From assembly GCA_036794825.1 (NCBI GenBank), contig DAIRGA010000063.1, positions 1 through 5,090 on the forward strand: a stretch of 5,090 nucleotides of DNA, read 5' to 3'. A program made the translations under genes and the position numbers. The notes below the pieces were generated by a model. That model saw only the letters and a list, made by a program, of their open reading frames with translations, had not been told where the DNA came from and ran no database searches. The stretch comes from RZYY01 sp036794825. GTDB lineage: Bacteria > Bacteroidota > Bacteroidia > Bacteroidales > 4484-276. Positions 1-5,090 of the stretch are shown piece by piece; the stretch's first letter is position 1; every line of letters starts with the position of its first letter.

Positions 1-3000
1 CAAGCTGTGCCGTTGAATTTCATCACTGTAGTTTTGTAGCTGTTTGCACCGTCTTTATAAGCCACATAGGGAGTGCCGTTGCTTATGGCTAAACTTTGAT
101 AGGAGGCCTCTCCTGCAGAGAAACCTGCACTGCCAACAGTTTGCCATGCCGGGCCACTGCTGTTGGTCCAGCAATAGTTTGCACCTGGCTGCTCTGTAAC
201 ACGGAGGGTAGTGGTGCTGGTTCCGGGACAGATGGGATCATCACCGCCCTCAATCGTGGCTGATGCCAGTGGATTGACCGTAACTTCCACCACATTGGAA
301 GCTACCGCCTGATTCCACTCTATCTGGTCGCACTCTACCCTCGCCAGCCGGCGGAACCAGGTGGTTTGGGTGAGGGTTCCAACATGGTCATAAGTCTCGG
401 TGTTGATTCCGACCTCTTCCCATTTGTCAAAGGTAGCGGTGGCGCTTACGGTGTTCAGTTGCCACTGGTATTCCAGTGTGCCGGAATATCCTTTGGGCAA
501 GGCTTTGTTGGTAATTTGAGCAGGTACCTGGCCGGAACAGATGGTTTGATCAGCCTCTATCTCTCCTCCGGAGGTGGGGTTTACACAGTCATTACCAGCA
601 GTCCATTTTGAAAATCCATTTAAGCCTGTGAGCGTCAGGGTATTATCGCTTGTATTCAATGTGCCGCCACGGCGGGTAAAACTTGTTCCTCCATCTGCTG
701 AACTGTAAAGCGCGAGTTCTGCTTCCTCCAGACCATTCAGTTCAGCGTCCCTGTAATGGTAAACCAGAGTTGCATTCAGGCTGGTGTTGGTTGTTGGGGT
801 GATGTCATAGGCGCGCAGCACGCTTTTTCCCAGCGGCACATTGGCCTGGCTGGCGTGCGTTCGGGTGAGGGTTGTGGAACCCAAATTGGCTGCCGTGGTG
901 AGCACTGCCCCCAGTCCGGCTACATTCTGGCCTGAAATATTGGTCAAGGTTCTTGTGGTGGTAATTGAACCTGTTGCACCTGAGAAGTACCCGTTTCCTT
1001 CCACCAAATAACCCGAAGACCCAATAGTAACCGTTTGCCCGTTCAGACTCATATCTTTTTCAAGTAAAAGATTCGCATGTACTGTTATGCCTGATGAAAG
1101 TGCCGGAGAGGATCCGGATGAAATCAACAGGTTATTTACTTCAGGACTCCCTGAAACTGTAGCTTCATGAGTGGTTATGCTGGCAAGATTCCATTTGTAA
1201 AGTCCGATACTCTGCGATGAAGCAGGAATTCCATTGCTCCAGTTGGCTGCATTGTTCCAACTGTTGCTTTCTCCACCTAGCCATGTATTGAATGCACTTG
1301 AAGCTACCCAGTCGGTGGCAGCATCCATATTGGTTAGTGTGCCATTCTTAGCGTTTGTGGTAATATCATAAAGTGTTGATCCATCAGTTTGATCGAAACG
1401 GTAATAAGCTAACAATCCTGTTTCATTTCCTGCCAGGGATTTAAACATATTTTCTTTAATTTCAGAGTCAGTTCGTGCTGTGTTCCAAATTCTTACTTCA
1501 TCTATTAATCCGTCAAAGCATTCTGTATCTGCGTAAGTTCGTCCAATGGTAAAATTTGAATTTACGGAAACATTAAGCCCCGAAGAAGCCTGGGTTTTCA
1601 TTAACTTTCCATTCAGATAGAATTTCCGGTTGGTTCCATCATATGTAAATACAATATGGCTCCATTTATTCCTCAGATCACCTGTTTCACAATAGATGTC
1701 GTTATTCCACCAATAATTAAAAATACCGAATGTACTTCCATCAGAGTGCAATCTCACCGCATTGCATTGGCTGGTAGAACTATAGCCACCCCATCCCAAA
1801 ACACCATCCCAAACATGCCGGTGAGGATAAATCCATGCCTCAATTGTATAATTGAAATTACCGGTTGGTAAGTTTGATTCAGCAAATGATACCCTGTCAT
1901 TCGATCCATCAAAATCTAACCCCTGCCGCGAACCTGCAAAACAACCTGACATTTTCCATTCCGGGCTATTGGTTAGGGTTCCCGTATTTCCATTGCCACT
2001 ATTATCGGTGAGGGTAGTGCCGCTACCATCGCTCATCCGGTAATTGGCCATCAAACCGGAAGTGCTTCCGAGGCTGCGAAACATATTTGCCTTGATTTGG
2101 GCTTCGGTACGAACCGTACTCCACACCCGGAGTTCATCGATAGAGCCATTGAAAAAATATACATTCCCAATCCTGCGCCCAATCTGAAAATCGGCTGAGG
2201 AGTTTTGCATTGGCTCTCCCACGCTGCGTGGACCGTTGTTGGTAAGGCTGACCTCCTTCCCGTTGATATACAAACGGGCTAATGAGCTGGATGGCTGATA
2301 AATGGCTGCAATATGTGTCCAGACTCCCGCCGGCAATACATTGGATGCATCGAGGAAAACCCCGGTTGTGGGAATAAAACGGATACCATAGCCCGGAGTA
2401 GTATGAATTTCCATCTCCTCAAAAGCTTTTCCGCAAATAAACTCAATCTCATTGCCGGTTGTCGTTCCCCATTTCACCCATACTTCAATTGAAAAGGCTG
2501 TGAAGCTATCCACATTGAGTGGAGCTGTAACCGAATTGCTGCCGTTAAATTTCAGCGCATAATTCCCGGTGGCTGACCATTCGGGTTCTACAGGTGTCAG
2601 GCCGGTACCCTGAATGGCAAAGGTGTAAGGGCTTTCGTCGCTGTCGTCGTTGTCGACAGATACGGTTGTGCCTCGAAGACCATCAGCCGACGGGGCAAAC
2701 TGCATGGTAAAAGTTGTGGAACCGCTGGCAGATACCGTGGTAGCCGGTTGGGCAGTCACGCTGAATTCAGCCGAATGTCCGCCCGAAACACTTACCGCGT
2801 TGGCGCCAAGCGTCAATGTGCCTGTTCCGGTATTCTGGATGGTAAATGTACGTACGACCGTTCCCAAAGACGTAACTGCCCCGCCAAAATCTGTATGATT
2901 GGCCGAGGAGGGTGAAGAACTTCCGTTTGCAATATCTGCGTTGTTTCCCTGAAGGTTGATTTCTCCTGCTGCAGGGTATTGCCATACAAAATATGGATAA

Positions 3001-4097
3001 CCACTGTTTTTGTCATCAGCCCTGTCCCAATAATCATCGGTTCCATTGGTTGTTTCCCCGTTAAAATCCCAACCGGCGGTGGTGAAAGTTGAAGTGGTTT
3101 TCATTTGAACCGTTGTTGCTGCCGTAATACCTGTGGGTGCGGATGTCTGATATGCTCCGTATGATTGGGTCAAACCGGAGGTACTCTGGTCGAAAAAACA
3201 ACCTGTAAACGTTCCGGTATTATAAAAACCAACAAAACCACCCTTGGTACTAGTACCTGTCACCGATCCGGTTGAATAGCAATAATTACAGATTGCACTG
3301 TTTCCTCCGGTCCTCCCTATAAATCCTCCGGCGTAACTTGGGGTATTCGTATTACTATGGGATACATTCCCGGTTGAATAGCAATTGGAAATGTTATAGA
3401 CAGCCACGCCGATAAATCCCCCGGTATTTCCGGTATTAGATGTCGCATTAATGTTTGTTACACTTCCTGTACTAAAACACTCACTTATATAATAGCTGCC
3501 GGCCCCGGTCCCTATCGTGTGTCCGATAAGTCCGCCGATGCTTGTGGAAGAGGTGCCATTTGCTGTTACTGTTGCCGTAGAGTAGCATCGGTAAACAGTG
3601 CTTTGGTTACATGAACCTAAAAGTCCGCCAACATAGTTATGGGATGATGTGATGGATCCTTCTGAATAACAATTCTGGATGGTTCCGCCAATATAGTTGC
3701 TTCCTGCAAGTATTCCGGCATTTGAGTTGGTTACACCGGAAATACTACCTGAAACCCCCAGGTTTTTGATGGTCCCTGTATTGTATCCGAAAAGACCGGC
3801 CCCGCCTGCTGCATAACTTGTGATGGTAAGGCCGGTAATTTTATATCCATTGCCATCGTAGGTGCCACTGAATGAAGATGCCCCGATACCGGTTCCGATG
3901 GGAGTCCACTCGCCACTCAGGGTAATGTCGTTCATTTGCTTGTAATAAGCCGTAAGGTCATTTCTGACATCGTTCAACTCGGCTGCCGATGTTACCAGGT
4001 AGGGGCTTCCAGAAGTTCCTGAGCCACTGCCGATATATGCAAACGCCGTGGTGTTTGCAACCAGCAATGCGATTAAAAGTGTAAAGATTCTTCTCAT
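1..4097 (-). CDS. Giant secreted multidomain adhesin-like protein (GLUG, choice-of-anchor D, two LamG, Ig-like, VGSAGFS repeats), C-terminus off window
   Basis: This frame is open from ATG 4097-4095 to the left edge: 1365 codons, no stop, no frameshift. Residues 1-20 form a signal peptide (MRRIFTLLIALLVANTTAFA, likely cut after AFA), which fixes the start. Residues 25-374 are a GLUG-repeat region ending in a GWDF...GYPYFVWQ segment. Residues 379-500 are a choice-of-anchor D/HYDIN-like domain (INLQGN, TDFG, FTIQNTGTGTL, FAIQGTG). Two LamG/concanavalin-like domains follow (510-712 and 716-930), then a TWLGGESNSWNNAANW module ending in FSKWTAG (937-1168), an Ig-like domain (1170-1276), the start of a second one, and a VGSAGFS repeat from 1318. 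Inferred role: an exported surface or released protein for adhesion or glycan binding. No enzyme motif is visible. Bacteroidota proteins of this type usually end in a type IX secretion sorting domain, which cannot be seen here. There is no Shine-Dalgarno; the 33 bases upstream are AT-rich. The exact ligand is unknown. Confidence 0.93.
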   Translation of the reverse strand, partial: MRRIFTLLIALLVANTTAFAYIGSGSGTSGSPYLVTSAAELNDVRNDLTAYYKQMNDITLSGEWTPIGTGIGASSFSGTYDGNGYKITGLTITSYAAGGAGLFGYNTGTIKNLGVSGSISGVTNSNAGILAGSNYIGGTIQNCYSEGSITSSHNYVGGLLGSCNQSTVYRCYSTATVTANGTSSTSIGGLIGHTIGTGAGSYYISECFSTGSVTNINATSNTGNTGGFIGVAVYNISNCYSTGNVSHSNTNTPSYAGGFIGRTGGNSAICNYCYSTGSVTGTSTKGGFVGFYNTGTFTGCFFDQSTSGLTQSYGAYQTSAPTGITAATTVQMKTTSTFTTAGWDFNGETTNGTDDYWDRADDKNSGYPYFVWQYPAAGEINLQGNNADIANGSSSPSSANHTDFGGAVTSLGTVVRTFTIQNTGTGTLTLGANAVSVSGGHSAEFSVTAQPATTVSASGSTTFTMQFAPSADGLRGTTVSVDNDDSDESPYTFAIQGTGLTPVEPEWSATGNYALKFNGSNSVTAPLNVDSFTAFSIEVWVKWGTTTGNEIEFICGKAFEEMEIHTTPGYGIRFIPTTGVFLDASNVLPAGVWTHIAAIYQPSSSLARLYINGKEVSLTNNGPRSVGEPMQNSSADFQIGRRIGNVYFFNGSIDELRVWSTVRTEAQIKANMFRSLGSTSGLMANYRMSDGSGTTLTDNSGNGNTGTLTNSPEWKMSGCFAGSRQGLDFDGSNDRVSFAESNLPTGNFNYTIEAWIYPHRHVWDGVLGWGGYSSTSQCNAVRLHSDGSTFGIFNYWWNNDIYCETGDLRNKWSHIVFTYDGTNRKFYLNGKLMKTQASSGLNVSVNSNFTIGRTYADTECFDGLIDEVRIWNTARTDSEIKENMFKSLAGNETGLLAYYRFDQTDGSTLYDITTNAKNGTLTNMDAATDWVASSAFNTWLGGESNSWNNAANWSNGIPASSQSIGLYKWNLASITTHEATVSGSPEVNNLLISSGSSPALSSGITVHANLLLEKDMSLNGQTVTIGSSGYLVEGNGYFSGATGSITTTRTLTNISGQNVAGLGAVLTTAANLGSTTLTRTHASQANVPLGKSVLRAYDITPTTNTSLNATLVYHYRDAELNGLEEAELALYSSADGGTSFTRRGGTLNTSDNTLTLTGLNGFSKWTAGNDCVNPTSGGEIEADQTICSGQVPAQITNKALPKGYSGTLEYQWQLNTVSATATFDKWEEVGINTETYDHVGTLTQTTWFRRLARVECDQIEWNQAVASNVVEVTVNPLASATIEGGDDPICPGTSTTTLRVTEQPGANYCWTNSSGPAWQTVGSAGFSAGEASYQSLAISNGTPYVAYKDGANSYKTTVMKFNGTA
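3..146 (-). repeat. First unit of a VGSAGFS-type repeat array (residues 1318-1365)
   Basis: A 48-residue unit reads WQTVGSAGFSAGEASYQSLAI, then NGTPYVAYKDGANSYKTTVMKFNGTA. The next codon begins TG, which fits a Trp (TGG) that would open a second unit. Long proteins with this W..VGSAGFS.G.A.Y.SLAI..G.PYVAY.D......ATVMKF.G pattern carry several copies, thought to form a beta-propeller. Only one copy is inside the window, so the array itself is inferred. Confidence 0.7.
270..590 (-). other. Ig-like / PKD-like domain (residues 1170-1276)
   Basis: Recognisable motifs are GGEIEADQTICSGQVPAQIT, then GTLEYQWQ, TFDKWEEV, TYDHVGTLTQTTWFRRLARVEC, and the end strand AVASNVVEVTVNP. This matches the Ig-like spacer of Bacteroidota exoproteins (ICSG...YQWQ...T.YYRR...S.VV.VTVN). 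Cysteines at 1187 and 1258 may form a disulfide. A second such segment seems to start right after it (see the junction finding). Confidence 0.7.
594..1289 (-). other. Bacteroidota exoprotein module, TWLGGESNSWNNAANW to FSKWTAG (residues 937-1168)
   Basis: The segment opens with TWLGGESNSWNNAANWSNGIP, a start often seen in Bacteroidota surface proteins. It continues with beta-rich strands (VNNLLISSG, ITVHANLLLEKDMSLNGQTVTIG, GYLVEGNGYFSG) that look like a short parallel beta-helix. It ends in a second part: RTLTNISGQNVAGLGAVL, VPLGKSVLRAYDITPT, ATLVYHYRDAELNG, LALYSSADGGTSFTRRGG and GLNGFSKWTAG. That closing motif commonly precedes Ig-like domains or sorting domains in type IX secreted proteins. 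No function beyond structure is known to me. Confidence 0.65.
1308..1952 (-). other. LamG / concanavalin A-like domain 2 (residues 716-930), AT-rich
   Basis: A second LamG unit has the same layout: GLDFDGSNDRVSF, YTIEAWIYPHR, KWSHIVFTYDG, RKFYLNGKLM, FTIGRTY, and FDGLIDEVRIWNTART with the NMFKSL...GLLAYYRFDQ tail. It resembles domain 1 most at the C-terminal stretch (IDE.R.W.T.RT...IK.NMF.SL). Its base composition differs: a hand count of 1321-1920 gives about 38% GC against about 49% for domain 1. Four of ten arginines use AGA/AGG, against one of nine in domain 1. This suggests separate histories for the two modules. Confidence 0.85.
1962..2570 (-). other. LamG / concanavalin A-like domain 1 (residues 510-712)
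   Basis: A LamG-like jelly roll opens with YALKFNGSNSVTAP and FSIEVWVKW, continues through VWTHIAAIYQ (593-601) and ARLYINGKEV (607-615), and closes with FQIGRR and NGSIDELRVWSTVRT (650-664). The post-LamG tail I..NMFRSL...GLMANYRMSDGSG..L.D.SGNGNTGTLTN is typical. Such domains bind carbohydrates or act as spacers. The hand-counted GC of 1981-2580 is about 49%. Confidence 0.85.
2598..2963 (-). other. Choice-of-anchor D / HYDIN-like Ig domain (residues 379-500)
   Basis: The segment has the family's order of motifs: EINLQGNNADIANG, then TDFGG, then VVRTFTIQNTGTGTLTL, an EFSVTAQPA strand, a TTFTMQFAPSADG strand, and the closing VSVDNDDSDESPYTFAIQGTGL. Such domains are beta-sandwich modules common in long Bacteroidota exoproteins and often act as spacers. 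The length (about 122 residues) looks complete, and a TPVEPEW linker joins it to the first LamG domain. Confidence 0.82.
3183..3797 (-). repeat. Seven GLUG-type repeats (residues 101-305)
   Basis: Seven degenerate units of about 20-30 residues follow the pattern GG-(L/F)-(I/L/V)-G...(N/R/E)-C-(Y/F)-S-T-G-(S/N)-V-T. They begin near residues 101, 127, 156, 187, 226, 256 and 286. The preceding GTYDGNGYKITGLTI segment and the following GLT...MK..STF...GWDF...W...GYPYF.W segment are the usual flanks of GLUG regions in secreted bacterial proteins. The fold is predicted to be a right-handed beta-helix. Units two to six carry a Cys-aromatic pair at the same place (C143, C171, C207, C239, C273), and unit seven has C300. 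The first unit has LG in place of CY. The repeats are diverged at DNA level, so this is an old duplication. Confidence 0.85.
4038..4097 (-). other. Sec signal peptide of the giant protein
   Basis: The first 20 residues have two arginines after the initiator methionine, a hydrophobic core (IFTLLIALLVA) and a small-residue end (TTAFA), with cleavage predicted between A20 and Y21. No lipobox cysteine is present, so the protein should be exported as a soluble or type IX secreted protein, not a lipoprotein. This supports ATG 4097 as the true start. Confidence 0.85.
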
Positions 4098-4130
4098 ATC
4101 TATAAAGTTTTTGTTTGTTAACATATCTGT
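4098..4130 (-). promoter_or_regulatory. AT-rich translation start region of the giant gene, no Shine-Dalgarno
   Basis: The 33 bases between the short upstream frame and ATG 4097 contain no AGGAGG-like sequence. Read on the minus strand, they have A-rich runs (ACAAACAAAAAC) and TTTATAGAT just before the ATG. This matches initiation in Bacteroidota, where A-rich leaders often replace a Shine-Dalgarno. I found no full TTTG / TAnnTTTG promoter pair upstream. Confidence 0.5.
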
Positions 4131-4472
4131 TTATTTGAGTAACTGCAATGTCTGATGAAAGGATTTGCCTGCTGTAAAAGTATTCGCGTGATAGAGTTCT
4201 GCGATTCCAATACAACCACAAAGCCGGTTGTATCCATGCGATACCTCTGTCAGTATTTTCAAAGTTCTCTTTTCCCATTGATTGGCGAAAAAACCGGTTG
4301 GAAACACCCGGGCTTCAGATCTGATGGTGGTACCAGAAGTATTCAGGGTGGAATTTGTGCCGCAATCTGCATTTATTTTTCCGGCAAATTCCGGGAAGTG
4401 CCTCGCCGGTTGAGCCAAAAGATTAGCTTCTGCCAGGAACACCTTTAGACATAAGAGTAATTTTCGTTTCAT
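4131..4472 (-). CDS. Short uncharacterised frame upstream of the giant gene (113 aa), possibly a decayed gene or untranslated leader
   Basis: The frame starts at ATG 4472 and stops at TAA 4133-4131, 33 bases before the giant gene's start, on the same strand. The start MKRKLLLCLKVFLAEANLLAQ has the basic and leucine-rich look of a signal peptide, but K10 and E15 break the hydrophobic core. The rest has several cysteines (C37, then CGC near residue 85) and matches no family I know. The bases before the ATG are AT-rich, like those before the giant gene. Against it, the opposite strand is also open over 4155-4448, and the composition is unremarkable. It could be a small secreted protein co-transcribed with the giant gene, a remnant of a signal-peptide gene, or chance. 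I favour neither strongly. Confidence 0.35.
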   Translation of the reverse strand: MKRKLLLCLKVFLAEANLLAQPARHFPEFAGKINADCGTNSTLNTSGTTIRSEARVFPTGFFANQWEKRTLKILTEVSHGYNRLCGCIGIAELYHANTFTAGKSFHQTLQLLK

Positions 4473-4536
4473 AAGTGTAAATATTTAAGTTAATAATTTG
4501 AATTCCTTGTTCCTGCAAATTCCGGTACCCGGCCAA

Positions 4537-4554
4537 TCCCGGTCTGAACCGGGA
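4537..4554. repeat. GC-rich inverted repeat (7-bp arms, 4-base loop)
   Basis: The arms TCCCGGT and ACCGGGA pair perfectly around CTGA. No T-run follows on either strand, so it does not look like a terminator. It lies 65 bases upstream of the short frame's ATG, in what could be a leader transcript or an operator. Confidence 0.5.
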
Positions 4555-4634
4555 AATGCCGCAGTGCCTTGCTCATCCGTCCGGTGGGAAAGATGGGTTT
4601 TATAACGTCTCTTTGTTGTTCCACTCTCATTTCG

Positions 4635-4660
4635 TCAAAATTTTGAACCAAATTTCAAAA
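4635..4660. repeat. AT-rich overlapping inverted repeats
   Basis: TCAAAATTTTGA (4635-4646) is a perfect 12-base palindrome. Its right half overlaps a second inverted repeat, TTTTGAA / TTCAAAA with a 6-base spacer (4641-4660). Such overlapping dyads can be regulator binding sites, but in AT-rich DNA they may be chance. Confidence 0.35.
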
Positions 4661-5037
4661 GCCAACCCCCTTAAACCAAATAAACAACTACCTGAAAACT
4701 ACCGGGTTTGCTATTTTTGATAAAAAGGGAAAGAAAATCACCAGGTAAATTGCAGTAATTCAGTTATTTGATTGACTATCTAAACACAGTACAAATTAGG
4801 GGTGTAGGCAAAAGGAAGTAAAGCTTTTTTACTGTTTTTTGGCTTTCAAGTCCATTAGCAGGAACTAAAAGCCATTATTCCGCATCAAAATTAGCTGGCC
4901 AGACTAAAATTTGAGCAGAAAAGCGGCCAGGTTATCGGTGGTTTTCCGGTCATTTTTTTACAGATGATATTGCAGCCGGACCCGATTGTGTGTGGTGAGA
5001 GTCTATCCAACAGAAGAATTGAAGCACAGTAAGATAA

Positions 5038-5074
5038 AACAGCCGGAGCATTGCTGCCCCGGCTGTTTGTTTTG
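5038..5074. terminator. Probable bidirectional intrinsic terminator
   Basis: Perfect 9-bp arms AACAGCCGG (5038-5046) and CCGGCTGTT (5059-5067) flank a 12-base loop. In the loop, AGC and GCT can pair further. On the plus strand it is followed by TGTTTTG. On the minus strand the complement gives a hairpin followed by TTATCTT. No plus-strand gene ends before it, so it most likely ends a leftward gene lying right of the window, or serves convergent genes. Confidence 0.7.
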
Positions 5075-5077
5075 ATT

Positions 5078-5090
5078 GCGATAGTATCGC
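5078..5090. repeat. Perfect 6-bp inverted repeat at the window edge
   Basis: GCGATA and TATCGC are separated by a single G, directly next to the terminator. It may be cut short by the window edge. It could be a binding site, part of a larger palindrome, or chance. Confidence 0.4.

Larger units (their letters stand above)
4473..5037. other. Intergenic region, no convincing gene
   Basis: Both strands carry frequent stops and no frame with family-like content. The half nearest the short frame holds two small inverted repeats (4537-4554 and 4635-4660). The rest is AT-rich. Single TAnnTTTG boxes occur on the minus strand (4893-4886) and the plus strand (4712-4719), but neither has a TTTG at the proper distance. 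The promoter for the leftward genes presumably lies here, but I cannot place it. Confidence 0.6.

Noticed and set aside
366..611. Short plus-strand frame inside the giant gene
   Set aside because: It lies wholly within the minus-strand gene, whose Ig-like motifs read clearly in the other direction. Its protein matches nothing.
2767..3046. Two minus-strand frames of 72-77 codons in other phases
   Set aside because: They overlap the choice-of-anchor D and GLUG-end coding sequence in the giant gene's frame and have no family content.
3958..4278. Minus-strand frame of 106 codons spanning the giant gene's start
   Set aside because: It overlaps both the signal peptide of the giant gene and the short upstream frame in another phase, with no signal peptide or motif of its own.
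4155..4448. Plus-strand frame of 97 codons opposite the short upstream frame
   Set aside because: No motif, no plausible promoter or neighbour on that strand. Its presence mainly weakens the case that either frame is coding.
4817..4840. Weak hairpin AGTAAA/TTTACT followed by six T on the plus strand
   Set aside because: The stem is only six AT-rich pairs and no plus-strand gene ends before it, so it is not a credible terminator.
4886..4893. TAATTTTG on the minus strand, matching the Bacteroidota -7 box TAnnTTTG
   Set aside because: No TTTG at the expected upstream distance, and it lies about 400 bases from the nearest start. A single 8-base match is expected by chance here.
4891..5090. Minus-strand frame open from the right edge to TAA at 4893-4891, possible tail of a neighbouring gene
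   Set aside because: Another frame is also open for about 45 codons, the product has no recognisable content, and the frame runs through the strong terminator hairpin.
1..5090. CRISPR array, tRNA/rRNA, insertion sequence, defence or toxin-antitoxin genes
   Set aside because: No regular short direct repeats with spacers, no RNA gene signatures, no transposase or terminal repeats, and no motifs of such systems were seen.

Overview
The window looks like Bacteroidota DNA, probably from a free-living or anaerobic member. The evidence is the protein architecture (signal peptide, GLUG motifs, choice-of-anchor D, LamG and Ig-like modules, VGSAGFS-type repeats), AT-rich gene starts without a Shine-Dalgarno sequence, and GC near 45-50%. 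No species can be named.

About four fifths of the window (positions 1-4097) is one uninterrupted minus-strand reading frame. I translated it codon by codon: it starts at an ATG at 4097-4095, has no stop codon, and runs off the left edge after 1365 complete codons. It encodes a very large secreted modular protein. In order it has a signal peptide, a GLUG-repeat beta-helix-like region, a choice-of-anchor D/HYDIN-like domain, two LamG domains, a repeat-rich 'TWLG...NW' module typical of Bacteroidota exoproteins, an Ig-like domain, the start of a second Ig-like segment, and the first unit of a VGSAGFS repeat array. The C-terminus, where a type IX secretion sorting domain would be expected, is outside the window. 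Small open frames inside 1-4097 on other frames are shadows of this gene.

Upstream, at 4131-4472, lies a short minus-strand frame of 113 codons. It has a lysine-rich, leucine-rich start but no recognisable family. It may be a small secreted protein, a decayed gene or an untranslated leader. From about 4473 to 5037 I see no convincing gene, only small inverted repeats and AT-rich DNA. At 5038-5074 there is a good hairpin with T-tracts on both strands, best read as an intrinsic terminator that separates this locus from whatever lies to the right.

The window shows one surface or adhesion-type giant protein and its upstream region. I looked for something more unusual (defence system, CRISPR, RNA element, mobile element) and found none I could support. 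The most interesting points are the mosaic structure of the giant gene, especially its GC-poor second LamG module, and the abrupt junction between an Ig-like segment and the VGSAGFS repeats.
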